Shown one piece after another: positions 35,278-43,228 of a DNA stretch of 64,000 nucleotides. The stretch lies in assembly GCA_963693365.1 (NCBI GenBank), contig CAVNZM010000002.1, forward strand, positions 9,734,001 to 9,798,000, given 5' to 3'. Source of the stretch: Amoebidium appalachense (Eukaryota; Ichthyosporea). The number at the start of each line of letters is the position of its first letter. Position 1 is the stretch's first letter. The notes under the pieces are model-generated. The model made no database searches, was not told the origin of the DNA, and saw only the letters and a program-made list of their open reading frames with translations. The translations under genes and the position numbers were made by a program.

Positions 35278-37572
35278 TCAGCTGGGGGGTGGGTGGGTGG
35301 CAGCTTGTGCCTGCGCTGTCGCTGCGGCGGAGCGTGTTACCGCAAACACCGTGGACGAGCCCGAGACTGTGCCGATCAGTGAGGGGTATGTCAGCTCAGT
35401 ATCTTCGGGTCCTGGTTGCGCATTTTCTTTAGATGGCCGAGAGAGTCCATCAGCATTGCTGTGGTGTTTGCCCGCCCTGTGCTGAATTTCGTATGTGTAT
35501 GCGGAAAGCGCCATTTGCCAGCCTGCAACAACAGGTTCCGGTGCATCGCCGGTAGACAGAATGCGCGTCAAGCTGGAGTGGTCGGTTCGTAACAAGAAAG
35601 GAGCCCCATAGGTGTAAGCGCGAAATGCTTTGCACACAGCCCAATACACACCTAAGGCTTCCCTTTTATTCGCCGCATAATTTCGTTCACTCTTAGAGAG
35701 TGTTCTGCTAGCATAAGCTATGGGTCGTTCTTTGCCGTCATCACCTACCTGCGAAATCACTGCGCCCAGAGCATACTGTGAAGCATCTGAGTCAACAATA
35801 AAAGGTTTGGTGAAATCGGGGTGAGCAAGCACAGGTGCATTAATTAACGCATTCTTAAGGGTATCGTATGCTTTCTCCTGTTCCGTACCCCACACCCATG
35901 CAGCATTTTTCTGTGCTTTCTTTTTCGTGGCCAAAATAGCTGCAGAATCGGCGTGCAAATTTTTTGCTTCGTCTTTTCGTTGTTTTGCGCTGCCGTTGCG
36001 TTTGGCGGGTTTCGTAGAGGGGGGCATTTTTGCGTGAATTCGTTTTAGTAATTCTGAATCCTCCTTCGAGGTGCCCAGCATTCGCGTGAGTGGTTCAGCC
36101 GTATGGCTGAAATCGTCCACAAATATTCGATAATATGAAAATAACCCGAGGTCACTTCGTAGCTCAGATAAATTTTGTGGGTAGCTTTTATTCTTTATTG
36201 CTGCCACTTTTTCTGGGTCTACCTTAATACCATCCGGGCATACGCGATGGCCTAAATAGCCAACTTCTTCCATGAACAAAGAGCATTTTCTGCCTTTCAG
36301 TTTTAATCCTGCATCACAGAGCCGGGAAAAACATGAATCTAAATGCCCAAAATGTTCTTCGATAGTGGGTGACATAACTAATATATCATCGAGATATATG
36401 AGTACATGTGTCCACAGCATACCAGCGAATACACGGTTCATCATCCTTGAAAAGACAGCAGGCATGTTACTTACTCCAAAAGGTGCGCGTGCGAATTGAT
36501 ACTGCCCCCAGGGGGTGGTAAATGCAAGTTTTTCTTTGTCGTTATCGGCTACTTTGACTTGGTGGTAACCACCGTTTAAATCAAGTGCGGAAAACACGCG
36601 GGCACCTCTGAGCATACCCAGAGCCATGTCAATTCGTGGTAAAGGGTAACCGTCTTTCTTCGTAATCAAGTTCAGCATTCTAAAATCAATGCAGACTCTT
36701 AAAGACCCGTCCTTTTTCGCCACCAACACCATCGGAGCGGAGTAAGGGCTGGACGCAGGCTCAATCACTCCAAACTCTACCCAATTTTGAATTTGTTTGT
36801 GTAGGCTATCGCGAAGGTGATGTGGGATGTTATAGGGCCTGCGGTACTGTGGTATGGTGGTAGTTACTTCGATCGACAGTTCGTCTAAGGTACTCAAACC
36901 AAAGTCGTTGTCGTGTGCAGAGAACACATGCTTCCATTTCTTAAGCAGTTTTCGTATCCGTTTCGCCAACGGTTTCCGTTGGTCTGGGGGAGTTCCAGGC
37001 ATGTCGTATTCTTCTGGAGGTTTGACCCCAAAAGGCAAGTCGTCGTCTGTGGCGGCTTCCCCGTCGGAGGTACATTCGTGCGTACGCTTTCGTAAATTAT
37101 TCGTATTCTCCAGTGCAGTGGTAGATGGTGCCCCATCTGCTGCTTCGATAGTAGGTGGCCCTACCTCTGGTTTTGTTCGTGCTGGATTACCAAAACCATT
37201 CATTTTCGTGGAACTGCGCTGTGTGGTGTTCTCTTTCGTACTCATATTCATAATTTTACTCCGTTCACACACCTTAATACTACCGTTAATATTAGTAGCC
37301 GCCTGGAAAGTGTGTGGTTCGTGTTCGGTGGGTTCTTCGGTTGATTCCTGCGAAGAAAAGTTCGTTTTAGCAGAGGTACCTAATGGATGGCCAGGGTGTG
37401 GGGTTGTCGCCCTCCTGGTTCCATTACCGGAGTGTGGACGTGCTAAAAGAGTAACAGTGTCATCTGATTGCAAGGGAATAAACATGGCCACCTCCGTACC
37501 AGGGCCTAGGTACACATGATGGTCCGATGTGTTAGTCAACAACACCTTGCATTCGTATTCGTCCTCGATCAC
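35278..37572 (-). CDS. Reverse transcriptase and RNase H (Gypsy pol, 764 codons)
   Basis: The RT domain spans about residues 250-460, with primer-grip and fingers blocks such as SPYSAPMVLVAKKDGSLRVC and the catalytic box IYLDDILVMS (YxDD type). RNase H follows, with Asp in FIVDSDASQYALGAVI, Glu in NKREALGVYWAV and Asp in LLRTDHSSL. The frame opens with GTG and overlaps the end of the protease ORF by four bases in the -1 frame, compatible with -1 frameshifting. There is no canonical slippery heptamer, only GCGAAGAAAGTG. The ORF stops after PPPS at a C6 run. Confidence 0.96.
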   Translation of the reverse strand: MIEDEYECKVLLTNTSDHHVYLGPGTEVAMFIPLQSDDTVTLLARPHSGNGTRRATTPHPGHPLGTSAKTNFSSQESTEEPTEHEPHTFQAATNINGSIKVCERSKIMNMSTKENTTQRSSTKMNGFGNPARTKPEVGPPTIEAADGAPSTTALENTNNLRKRTHECTSDGEAATDDDLPFGVKPPEEYDMPGTPPDQRKPLAKRIRKLLKKWKHVFSAHDNDFGLSTLDELSIEVTTTIPQYRRPYNIPHHLRDSLHKQIQNWVEFGVIEPASSPYSAPMVLVAKKDGSLRVCIDFRMLNLITKKDGYPLPRIDMALGMLRGARVFSALDLNGGYHQVKVADNDKEKLAFTTPWGQYQFARAPFGVSNMPAVFSRMMNRVFAGMLWTHVLIYLDDILVMSPTIEEHFGHLDSCFSRLCDAGLKLKGRKCSLFMEEVGYLGHRVCPDGIKVDPEKVAAIKNKSYPQNLSELRSDLGLFSYYRIFVDDFSHTAEPLTRMLGTSKEDSELLKRIHAKMPPSTKPAKRNGSAKQRKDEAKNLHADSAAILATKKKAQKNAAWVWGTEQEKAYDTLKNALINAPVLAHPDFTKPFIVDSDASQYALGAVISQVGDDGKERPIAYASRTLSKSERNYAANKREALGVYWAVCKAFRAYTYGAPFLLRTDHSSLTRILSTGDAPEPVVAGWQMALSAYTYEIQHRAGKHHSNADGLSRPSKENAQPGPEDTELTYPSLIGTVSGSSTVFAVTRSAAATAQAQAATHPPPS

Positions 37573-38489
37573 ACTTTCTTCGCTAGTGGAGAGGGGGGTT
37601 CGTTATTCGAAATTCGAGCTAAACTGGTGACACTGCATGCTGTTGTGTAAGCCCGTGAATTAAGTGGACCACATGGAACCACTGTGCCCATACAACAGTC
37701 TAAAGTTCGTGGTGGTGGTGCGCCGGCAGCGAGTTTTATTTTACACGTTGCGATATTTGACGCATCTACCGGGAGGTGAATACCTGTGGTGGTAATTAAT
37801 ACGCGAGAAACAGCTGTCTCCTCCGCACTCCCACGCAACCACCACACCGGAATACTGCACCTGCGATTTCCCTTAGCATACATGAACGAAAGTTCTGCAG
37901 CACCGTAATCAATTCGTCCCTGTTGTGGCCCCATGAAATCAACACCTAATAAGGCATCATATGGTAGATTATCAATCACATGCCATCTGTGCACCACTAG
38001 AGCAGATTCGTTGGGAATGGCGAGAGTGAGAGATATACTTCCTTGGCATGTCATTTCGTTACTTTGTGCATCCAGTACACTAAAATTAGGAACATGCTGA
38101 ATTCGTTTTCTTGCCACTACAGGGAGAGATTCGTAAAATGCTGTGCTTATACAGCTATGGCTAGCACCAGAGTCGACAACTACTGTGACTAGCTTCCCAT
38201 GCACATACATTCGCGCAAGTGTGGCTGTGCATTTATTTTCGTGGGTTAATGTGCACACAGTGGCATTTTCATGCCGTGGTTCTGCAATGGAGGAGTGCAC
38301 ACGGTCAGCAAAATGCACATTTTTCTTTTTGCGCGGGGGCGGGGTGTGCGTGTGCATGGGGGGGTCAGTACACGGGGGTAACTGTTCGTGGGGGGGTGGG
38401 GCACATGCAGATTCGTGGGAGGGCTCCGAGACAACAGAAATTTCCGCACCAGTAGATTTATTTTGCAATTTTCTGCCAGAGGGGAACAC
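37569..38489 (-). CDS. Retropepsin-type aspartic protease region (Gypsy pol)
   Basis: Contains VVVDSGASHSCIS, the DSGA catalytic loop of retroelement proteases, near residue 108, followed by ALLGVDFMG. It should cleave the Gag-Pol precursor. It is in a different frame from both Gag (upstream, 72 bp gap) and RT (4-bp overlap, -1 frame). The N-terminal 70 residues are low complexity. The ORF as drawn begins with a non-ATG codon, so its true start is unknown. Confidence 0.85.
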   Translation of the reverse strand: MFPSGRKLQNKSTGAEISVVSEPSHESACAPPPHEQLPPCTDPPMHTHTPPPRKKKNVHFADRVHSSIAEPRHENATVCTLTHENKCTATLARMYVHGKLVTVVVDSGASHSCISTAFYESLPVVARKRIQHVPNFSVLDAQSNEMTCQGSISLTLAIPNESALVVHRWHVIDNLPYDALLGVDFMGPQQGRIDYGAAELSFMYAKGNRRCSIPVWWLRGSAEETAVSRVLITTTGIHLPVDASNIATCKIKLAAGAPPPRTLDCCMGTVVPCGPLNSRAYTTACSVTSLARISNNEPPSPLAKKV

Positions 38490-38560
38490 AGTTCCAGCTC
38501 TGCTATTAAATCAAATACATTATGTTCTACTGGGGAGAGACCAGTCCCTTGCCCGCCTTC

Positions 38561-39340
38561 CTATTCTACACGTGCTCTCTTGAACTTGGCCCGATTAGCC
38601 TCAATCTCTGCCTTGCGGGTTCCCTTCTTAAAGTTGGGGTCGTACTTGGGGCAAATTGGTGACCCCCCAAAGTGCCCCTTCTGCTTGCAGGAGTGGCATT
38701 CGAATTTGAGGGCCGGGCACGTCTTGCCTTCGGCGTGGCTGCCGTACTTGCACCCACGGTTGCAGGGGGTGGTGCCCATGCGCGAAAAAATAGACGGCTT
38801 CTCGCTGGCACCAGATCCACCACCGGGTTGCTGTTTTGTGGGGGGTTTCTGTGTTAGAATGGTGGATGGGGTTCGTGTGTGCCTGTCTCTTTCTTTTTCT
38901 GCGAGATAGGCAACAACTCCAGACAGGGTCAATTCTTCTTCTTTTCGTGTTTGTCTGAGTTGATATTTGCGAAATTCTTGTTCGTCTTCCCCACCCAATC
39001 GGTGAGACAAATCCAAAATTTGGTGTGCCTCAGACTTAAGGGGGTACACACGTGCCCACAAACGCGCATGCCTGCTTGCAAATTCGGCCACCTTTTGCTT
39101 GCCTTGTTTGAGTGCATTTAATTCGGCACTGAGTGCCTCTTGCACACGCTGGTCGTGAAATTTCGTAACTAGTGCATGTGCAAATGCATCAAACGTGAGT
39201 TCTCCCTGTGTCCTGGTAAAATTCGTGTACCACACACGGGCGGGGGAAGCAAGAGGAAAGCACTGCACCGCCCAGCGAACAGCAAGTGTGGGGGGACCCC
39301 TGCAATGCAAAACATCTGCTGGGAAAATTCGTGCAGCCAT
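38561..39340 (-). CDS. Gag, 3' part with zinc-knuckle-like motifs
   Basis: Capsid-like segment (RWAVQCFPLASPARVWYTNF, then FAHALVTKFHDQ) followed by a Cys/His-rich tail. The motif CHSCKQKGHFGGSPIC has spacing C-x2-C-x4-H-x6-C, longer than the usual x4 knuckle, and is preceded by CNRGCKYGSHAEGKTC. It ends KFKRARVE. It is the natural continuation of the upstream gag ORF, shifted by one base at the G6 run 39290-39295. Confidence 0.85.
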   Translation of the reverse strand: MAARIFPADVLHCRGPPTLAVRWAVQCFPLASPARVWYTNFTRTQGELTFDAFAHALVTKFHDQRVQEALSAELNALKQGKQKVAEFASRHARLWARVYPLKSEAHQILDLSHRLGGEDEQEFRKYQLRQTRKEEELTLSGVVAYLAEKERDRHTRTPSTILTQKPPTKQQPGGGSGASEKPSIFSRMGTTPCNRGCKYGSHAEGKTCPALKFECHSCKQKGHFGGSPICPKYDPNFKKGTRKAEIEANRAKFKRARVE

Positions 39341-40563
39341 TCAATCACCGTGCATTTATCCTGCAAGTCACCCTTGTATTCTGGTAGTTTCAATGCAGCC
39401 AAGATGGGGCCGTATTCGGATGCATGCAACTGGCGGAGAGGGTGCAACCACAGTTTTTCGTGCTCTGCAAAGTGCTTGTTCAATATAGACCCAGCCTTAC
39501 CTCCTGAGCCTGTGCTGACATCAGAGCCTCTCGGGCGACTTGGCGTGCCTGCCAGTCCACCTGCAGACTGGGCCAGAGGGGATCCTGCAAGGGGGATTTC
39601 GTTAAATACGGGTGCTTTAGGCTGGTCGAAGTGATCTTCTTCATGCACTTTCGCAGTCATGTGTTCGTTTTCGTTTGTGGGTGTGTCTTCGTAACTTTGT
39701 TCGTGTTTTTCTTCATTTTCAGCATCAGAATCAGTGTAGCTGAGTGTGCGCGCAAGCACATCCTTATATGTAAATTTAGTGGGGGGTGCGGGAGGTGCAA
39801 TTACCTTGGGATCAGTGCACCCAGATGGGACCGGGGACAAAGGCTTCTTGCCTGTGGTGGGTGGGGGAGGACGGGGGGTGGTGGGCACCGTCGTATTTTT
39901 CACACGTGCCTCAGCCACCAACTGTGCTTCCCGCTCCAACTCAGACCATTTTGCGGACGTGCACAACATTCTAGACAGTGTGGTGTCTTCCATCTGCGAA
40001 ATCTCACTGTAAATCTGCGCGACATCAGCTTCGAGGTCCATCACAGGCCGCCCAGCATCGATTGCAGTTTGAATGGCACGTCTCAGAGTTTCAATACGAT
40101 AGAACTTGGAGAGAACACGGCCCCGCACCTCTGCCAGAGCTGTGGCAGTGTCCCGGTCTTGTTTCGTTTTTTCCTTCGTTGCTACTTGAAGTTCGTTCGT
40201 GTGTTTGTTGGTGTTCGTGTGTTCGTTGGTGTTCGTATGTTCGTTGGTTTTCGTGTGTTCGTTGCGCTTCGTTTTGTCTTTGGGTTTCGTGCTTTCGTTG
40301 GGCTTCGTTTGTTCGTTGCCAGTGGGCTTCGTAGTTGCCTTTGTGTTCGTGTGTGTGTTGGGTTTTGTGATCGTGTTCGGTTTCTGGGGAGCACGAGGCT
40401 GTGTAGGGGGAGGGGTGGGGAGTGTTTTCGTGCCCTGCCCCGGAGTCTTGGCTTTCTTCTGCGTTGGGGGCGGCGGTTTGACTGCGGTAGGCTTCTTGGT
40501 GTCACGTGTCAGTTTGCTTTCATTGTCCGAGAGTACAGGGTAGTCGTCAAATTCGCCCGCCAT
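39169..40563 (-). CDS. Gag, 5' part, frameshifted near its end
   Basis: Starts MAGEFDDYPVLSDNESKLTR just inside the primer-binding site. A long Pro/Thr/Lys/Asn-rich region contains a short tandem repeat (NEHTNT, about residues 100-122), then a capsid-like domain ending near LPEYKGDLQDKCTVIEWLHE. Reading after about 39295 in this frame is nonsense; the true Gag continues in the frame of the 3' part. Restoration would need one more C in a six-C run. Confidence 0.85.
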   Translation of the reverse strand: MAGEFDDYPVLSDNESKLTRDTKKPTAVKPPPPTQKKAKTPGQGTKTLPTPPPTQPRAPQKPNTITKPNTHTNTKATTKPTGNEQTKPNESTKPKDKTKRNEHTKTNEHTNTNEHTNTNKHTNELQVATKEKTKQDRDTATALAEVRGRVLSKFYRIETLRRAIQTAIDAGRPVMDLEADVAQIYSEISQMEDTTLSRMLCTSAKWSELEREAQLVAEARVKNTTVPTTPRPPPPTTGKKPLSPVPSGCTDPKVIAPPAPPTKFTYKDVLARTLSYTDSDAENEEKHEQSYEDTPTNENEHMTAKVHEEDHFDQPKAPVFNEIPLAGSPLAQSAGGLAGTPSRPRGSDVSTGSGGKAGSILNKHFAEHEKLWLHPLRQLHASEYGPILAALKLPEYKGDLQDKCTVIEWLHEFSQQMFCIAGVPPHLLFAGRCSAFLLLPPPVCGTRILPGHRENSRLMHLHMH

Positions 40564-40594
40564 GGTTGAAGAGATTCTTGAAAGATGTGAGATT

Positions 40595-40614
40595 CTGGAA
40601 CTGCGCGGTCGCCA
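40595..40614 (-). other. Primer-binding site of the Gypsy element
   Basis: On the element strand TGGCGACCGCGCAGTTCCAG starts one base inside the 5' LTR. It begins TGG as expected for pairing with a tRNA CCA 3' end. The tRNA was not identified. Confidence 0.7.
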
Positions 40615-40615
40615 A

Positions 40616-41225
40616 TGTAAACAGTTGAACTAGTTGGGATAAGGCAGAGAACAACTGAATCAGAATAAAGACAGAGAACGGGTAGTAAGGCACACGCGGC
40701 CAGGTTACTATTTAATGTGCTCGTTCAGAGTGATCCCCCGTACTGGGACGGCTTGTTTATATAGCCCCCAGGTTCCGGATCATCTGGATGGGCGGCATTG
40801 ATGCCTTCGTGACTTCTGACCAGTCAGAAGAGTGCGGTCGTCTTTATGTGCACACAGTGCACCAATAACATGAAGCTAACTAAAAGGATAACTTTGTGGC
40901 AAATGATTGGTCAATACTTAAGCCCGTTTAGGTTTATGCAACTGGGTCTGATTTCCTTATTGGTTCCGTTCGTTTAGCTATAGATGTCGCCTCCGTAGTG
41001 GATGAGACTTGCATTCCTATCCTAGCGGTTCTCGAATTCTATTGGTTCATACTGACTGCACGGCCACTGCATATTGCCGGCGCCGCGGCTCAGTCGTGAG
41101 CCGCAGCCCGCGGCTGTCGCGTGTGATATTGATCTGATCATATGTACACAATATCTACGTGATCACTATGATATGTACAGTATATTCGTAATAGTAAACA
41201 TGTACGGCGTGTACAGATGTTTACA
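40616..41225 (-). repeat. 5' LTR of the Gypsy element (610 bp)
   Basis: Same length and apparently the same sequence as 32985-33594 except C at 40793. Same terminal TGTAAACAG and CTGTTTACA-type ends and the same hairpin at 41085-41104. Confidence 0.97.
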
Positions 41226-41493
41226 CCCTCCCTTTATTTCCTGTTCCGCTGTTGGGTCTCGGTTGTCGTTTCAAGTCTCCAAGACGTAGTTGTAGGTTTA
41301 ATAGGAAGTGGATTTTATTTCAGATCGCAAACAGAGCTATAGAATCAATCAATGCTTTGTATAATTGTTGGAATATGTCACTACGTAGGACAGCAAGAGT
41401 CTTGAAGTATGTACGTGTCTTAGCCTTGTTTGTATTCGTGTCTGCACTTCTTCTTTGTGCTCTCCCCCCTCTCTCCCTTTTCTCTTTTCTTTC

Positions 41494-41560
<67 letters not shown>

Positions 41561-41697
41561 CTCTCTCTCTCCCTTGTTTCTGTGTGCACAGATATCTGTA
41601 GATCTGTGCACACTGAGTGGCTCTCCTGCCTGATAGAACTTATTGTATTTTATTTGTGTTTGCTCTCCTCTGTTTATCTGTGAGGTAGCGTGATTGG
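41226..41697. other. Segment between the Gypsy element and the solo LTR
   Basis: Begins with the right copy of the CCCTC duplication. Contains a CT-rich stretch and a 30-bp C run (41460-41580). No gene seen; probably interior of the older element. Confidence 0.5.
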
Positions 41698-42185
41698 TGT
41701 AAACAGTTGGACTGGGTAGGATAAGGCGGAGTACAACTGAATAAAAATAAAGACAGAGAACGGGTAGAAAGGCACTCGCGGCCAGGTTGCTTTTACTATG
41801 GGCCGACTCAGTCTGTCTCAGACTTCACTGATGTGATCCCCATACTGGGACGGCTTTGTTATATAGCCCCCAGGTTTCGGATCAAGGCCCAGGATTGGTT
41901 CATCCGCGGCCAGCGCGGGTGGCAACATGCCATTCGTGATTCTGGTGCGGTCCGAGCCAGTCAGACCTTTGTCCTATTTATGCAAACCTCTTATTGGTTC
42001 ACTTCGTTTATGTGGTATGCAGCGGAAGAACCAGATATGGTTCACTTCTTAGGTAAGAGACTCAGTGATTCCTATTGGCGCGGACATAATATTTATGTGA
42101 CATTCATGACAAAGCACGAATCGTGTGCTATCAGTTCACATTCTTTAGTAATGGCATGTACAGTTCATGTGTACAGTTGTTTACA
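41698..42185. mobile_element. Solo LTR of a related Gypsy family (488 bp), TSD ATTGG
   Basis: Begins TGTAAACAGTTGGACTGGG and ends ACAGTTGTTTACA, clearly related to the 610-bp LTR (shared AAAGACAGAGAACGGGTAG and CGCGGCCAGGTTGC) but diverged. Flanked by ATTGG at 41693-41697 and 42186-42190, so it is a solo LTR left by LTR-LTR recombination. It interrupts a tandem pair of a roughly 36-bp unit (GGTAGCGTGATTGGCTAGC...). Confidence 0.9.
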
Positions 42186-42190
42186 ATTGG

Positions 42191-42649
42191 CTAGCTACAT
42201 TCGTTGTCTGAGAGGTAGCGTGATTGGCTAGCTACATTCGTTGTCTTTGTTTTATTTCAAAGAGGTTTCGTTTTAGTTCACAATAAGATGACTCGCCAAT
42301 GGTCGCGAGCGAGTACATCTATAGATCGTGTTGTGCATTCCTGTCTATTAATATACGTGTTATGATTGGACACAATAGAGATGTATGGAATTCGGTTTAT
42401 CGTAATGTGTCTTCACTTTGAGAGTGTCGGCTATTAGGAAATATATGTATTTGAATGAGTTTCTTTATAAAGACGAGTATAAATATATATGTGTATTAAT
42501 AGTGACAAGATGTATAATTACTTAAGTTATTTATGTAAGAGTTTCTAAGCTTTAGTTAGGTCGGAAGTTGGAATGTGTATGCTCTGTCGGAATGTGTTTT
42601 TCTATCATCTGATAGAACCGACTGGTTCTCCCCCTTTAGTTGAGATAAG
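42191..42649. other. AT-rich segment without recognised genes
   Basis: Begins with the remaining copies of the GCTAGCTACATTCGTTGTC unit, then unique AT-rich DNA. No long ORF. Confidence 0.5.
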
Positions 42650-43020
42650 ATGATAAGTTGCAAGTACAAAAAGAACCGAGAGCACAATAAAGGATCAGTT
42701 GTTGTTTGATATCTTTCATGTGTCGAGAACAACTCCGATTGCCCTCTCTTTATTGTGTTAGTCGTGTTTTACATGACACCTCTGTGCACTCTGCTTCCTT
42801 AGACCCGTACAAAACAACAGGTTATGGGCCCAGCACGCTTCCACTGCGAGATGATAAGTCGCAAGTACAAAAAGAACCGAGAGCACAATAAAGGATCAGT
42901 TGTTGTTTGATATCTTTCATGTGTCGAGAACAACTCCGATTGCCCTCTCTTTATTGTGTTAGTTGTGTTTTACATGACACCTCTGTGCACTCTGCTTCCT
43001 TAGACCCGTACAAAACAACA
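42650..43020. repeat. 170-bp direct duplication (period about 201 bp)
   Basis: 42650-42819 and 42850-43020 are nearly identical, both running from ATGATAAG through CACAATAAAGGATCAGTTG to CGTACAAAACAACA. A 30-bp spacer separates them. Confidence 0.9.
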
Positions 43021-43228
43021 ATATTAATGAGCCGCCTAGCTCGTTAGGCTCTCCTAGGGATGATGTTCGGCAACATATGCACCACGCCTCTACCTCAGCA
43101 CACACACACATTTCCACCACAGCTCCTCTCTTTTCCATGCACTTTTTTCCCACACCTCCTCCTAAATCCACGCACTTTTCCCATGCACCCACGCCAACAC
43201 AAGAAAAAGCTATGTTTCACATTCTTTC

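Larger units (their letters stand above)
32985..41225 (-). mobile_element. Ty3/Gypsy chromovirus-type LTR retrotransposon, recent insertion
   Basis: Two 610-bp LTRs (TG...CA ends) flank gag, protease, RT-RNase H and integrase-chromodomain ORFs on the minus strand, in Ty3/Gypsy order. Target-site duplication CCCTC lies at 32980-32984 and 41226-41230. I see one difference between the LTRs (33162 T versus 40793 C), indicating a young copy. The body has apparent frameshifts in gag and between RNase H and integrase, both at C6/G6 runs, so it is either freshly inactivated or affected by homopolymer errors. Confidence 0.97.
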
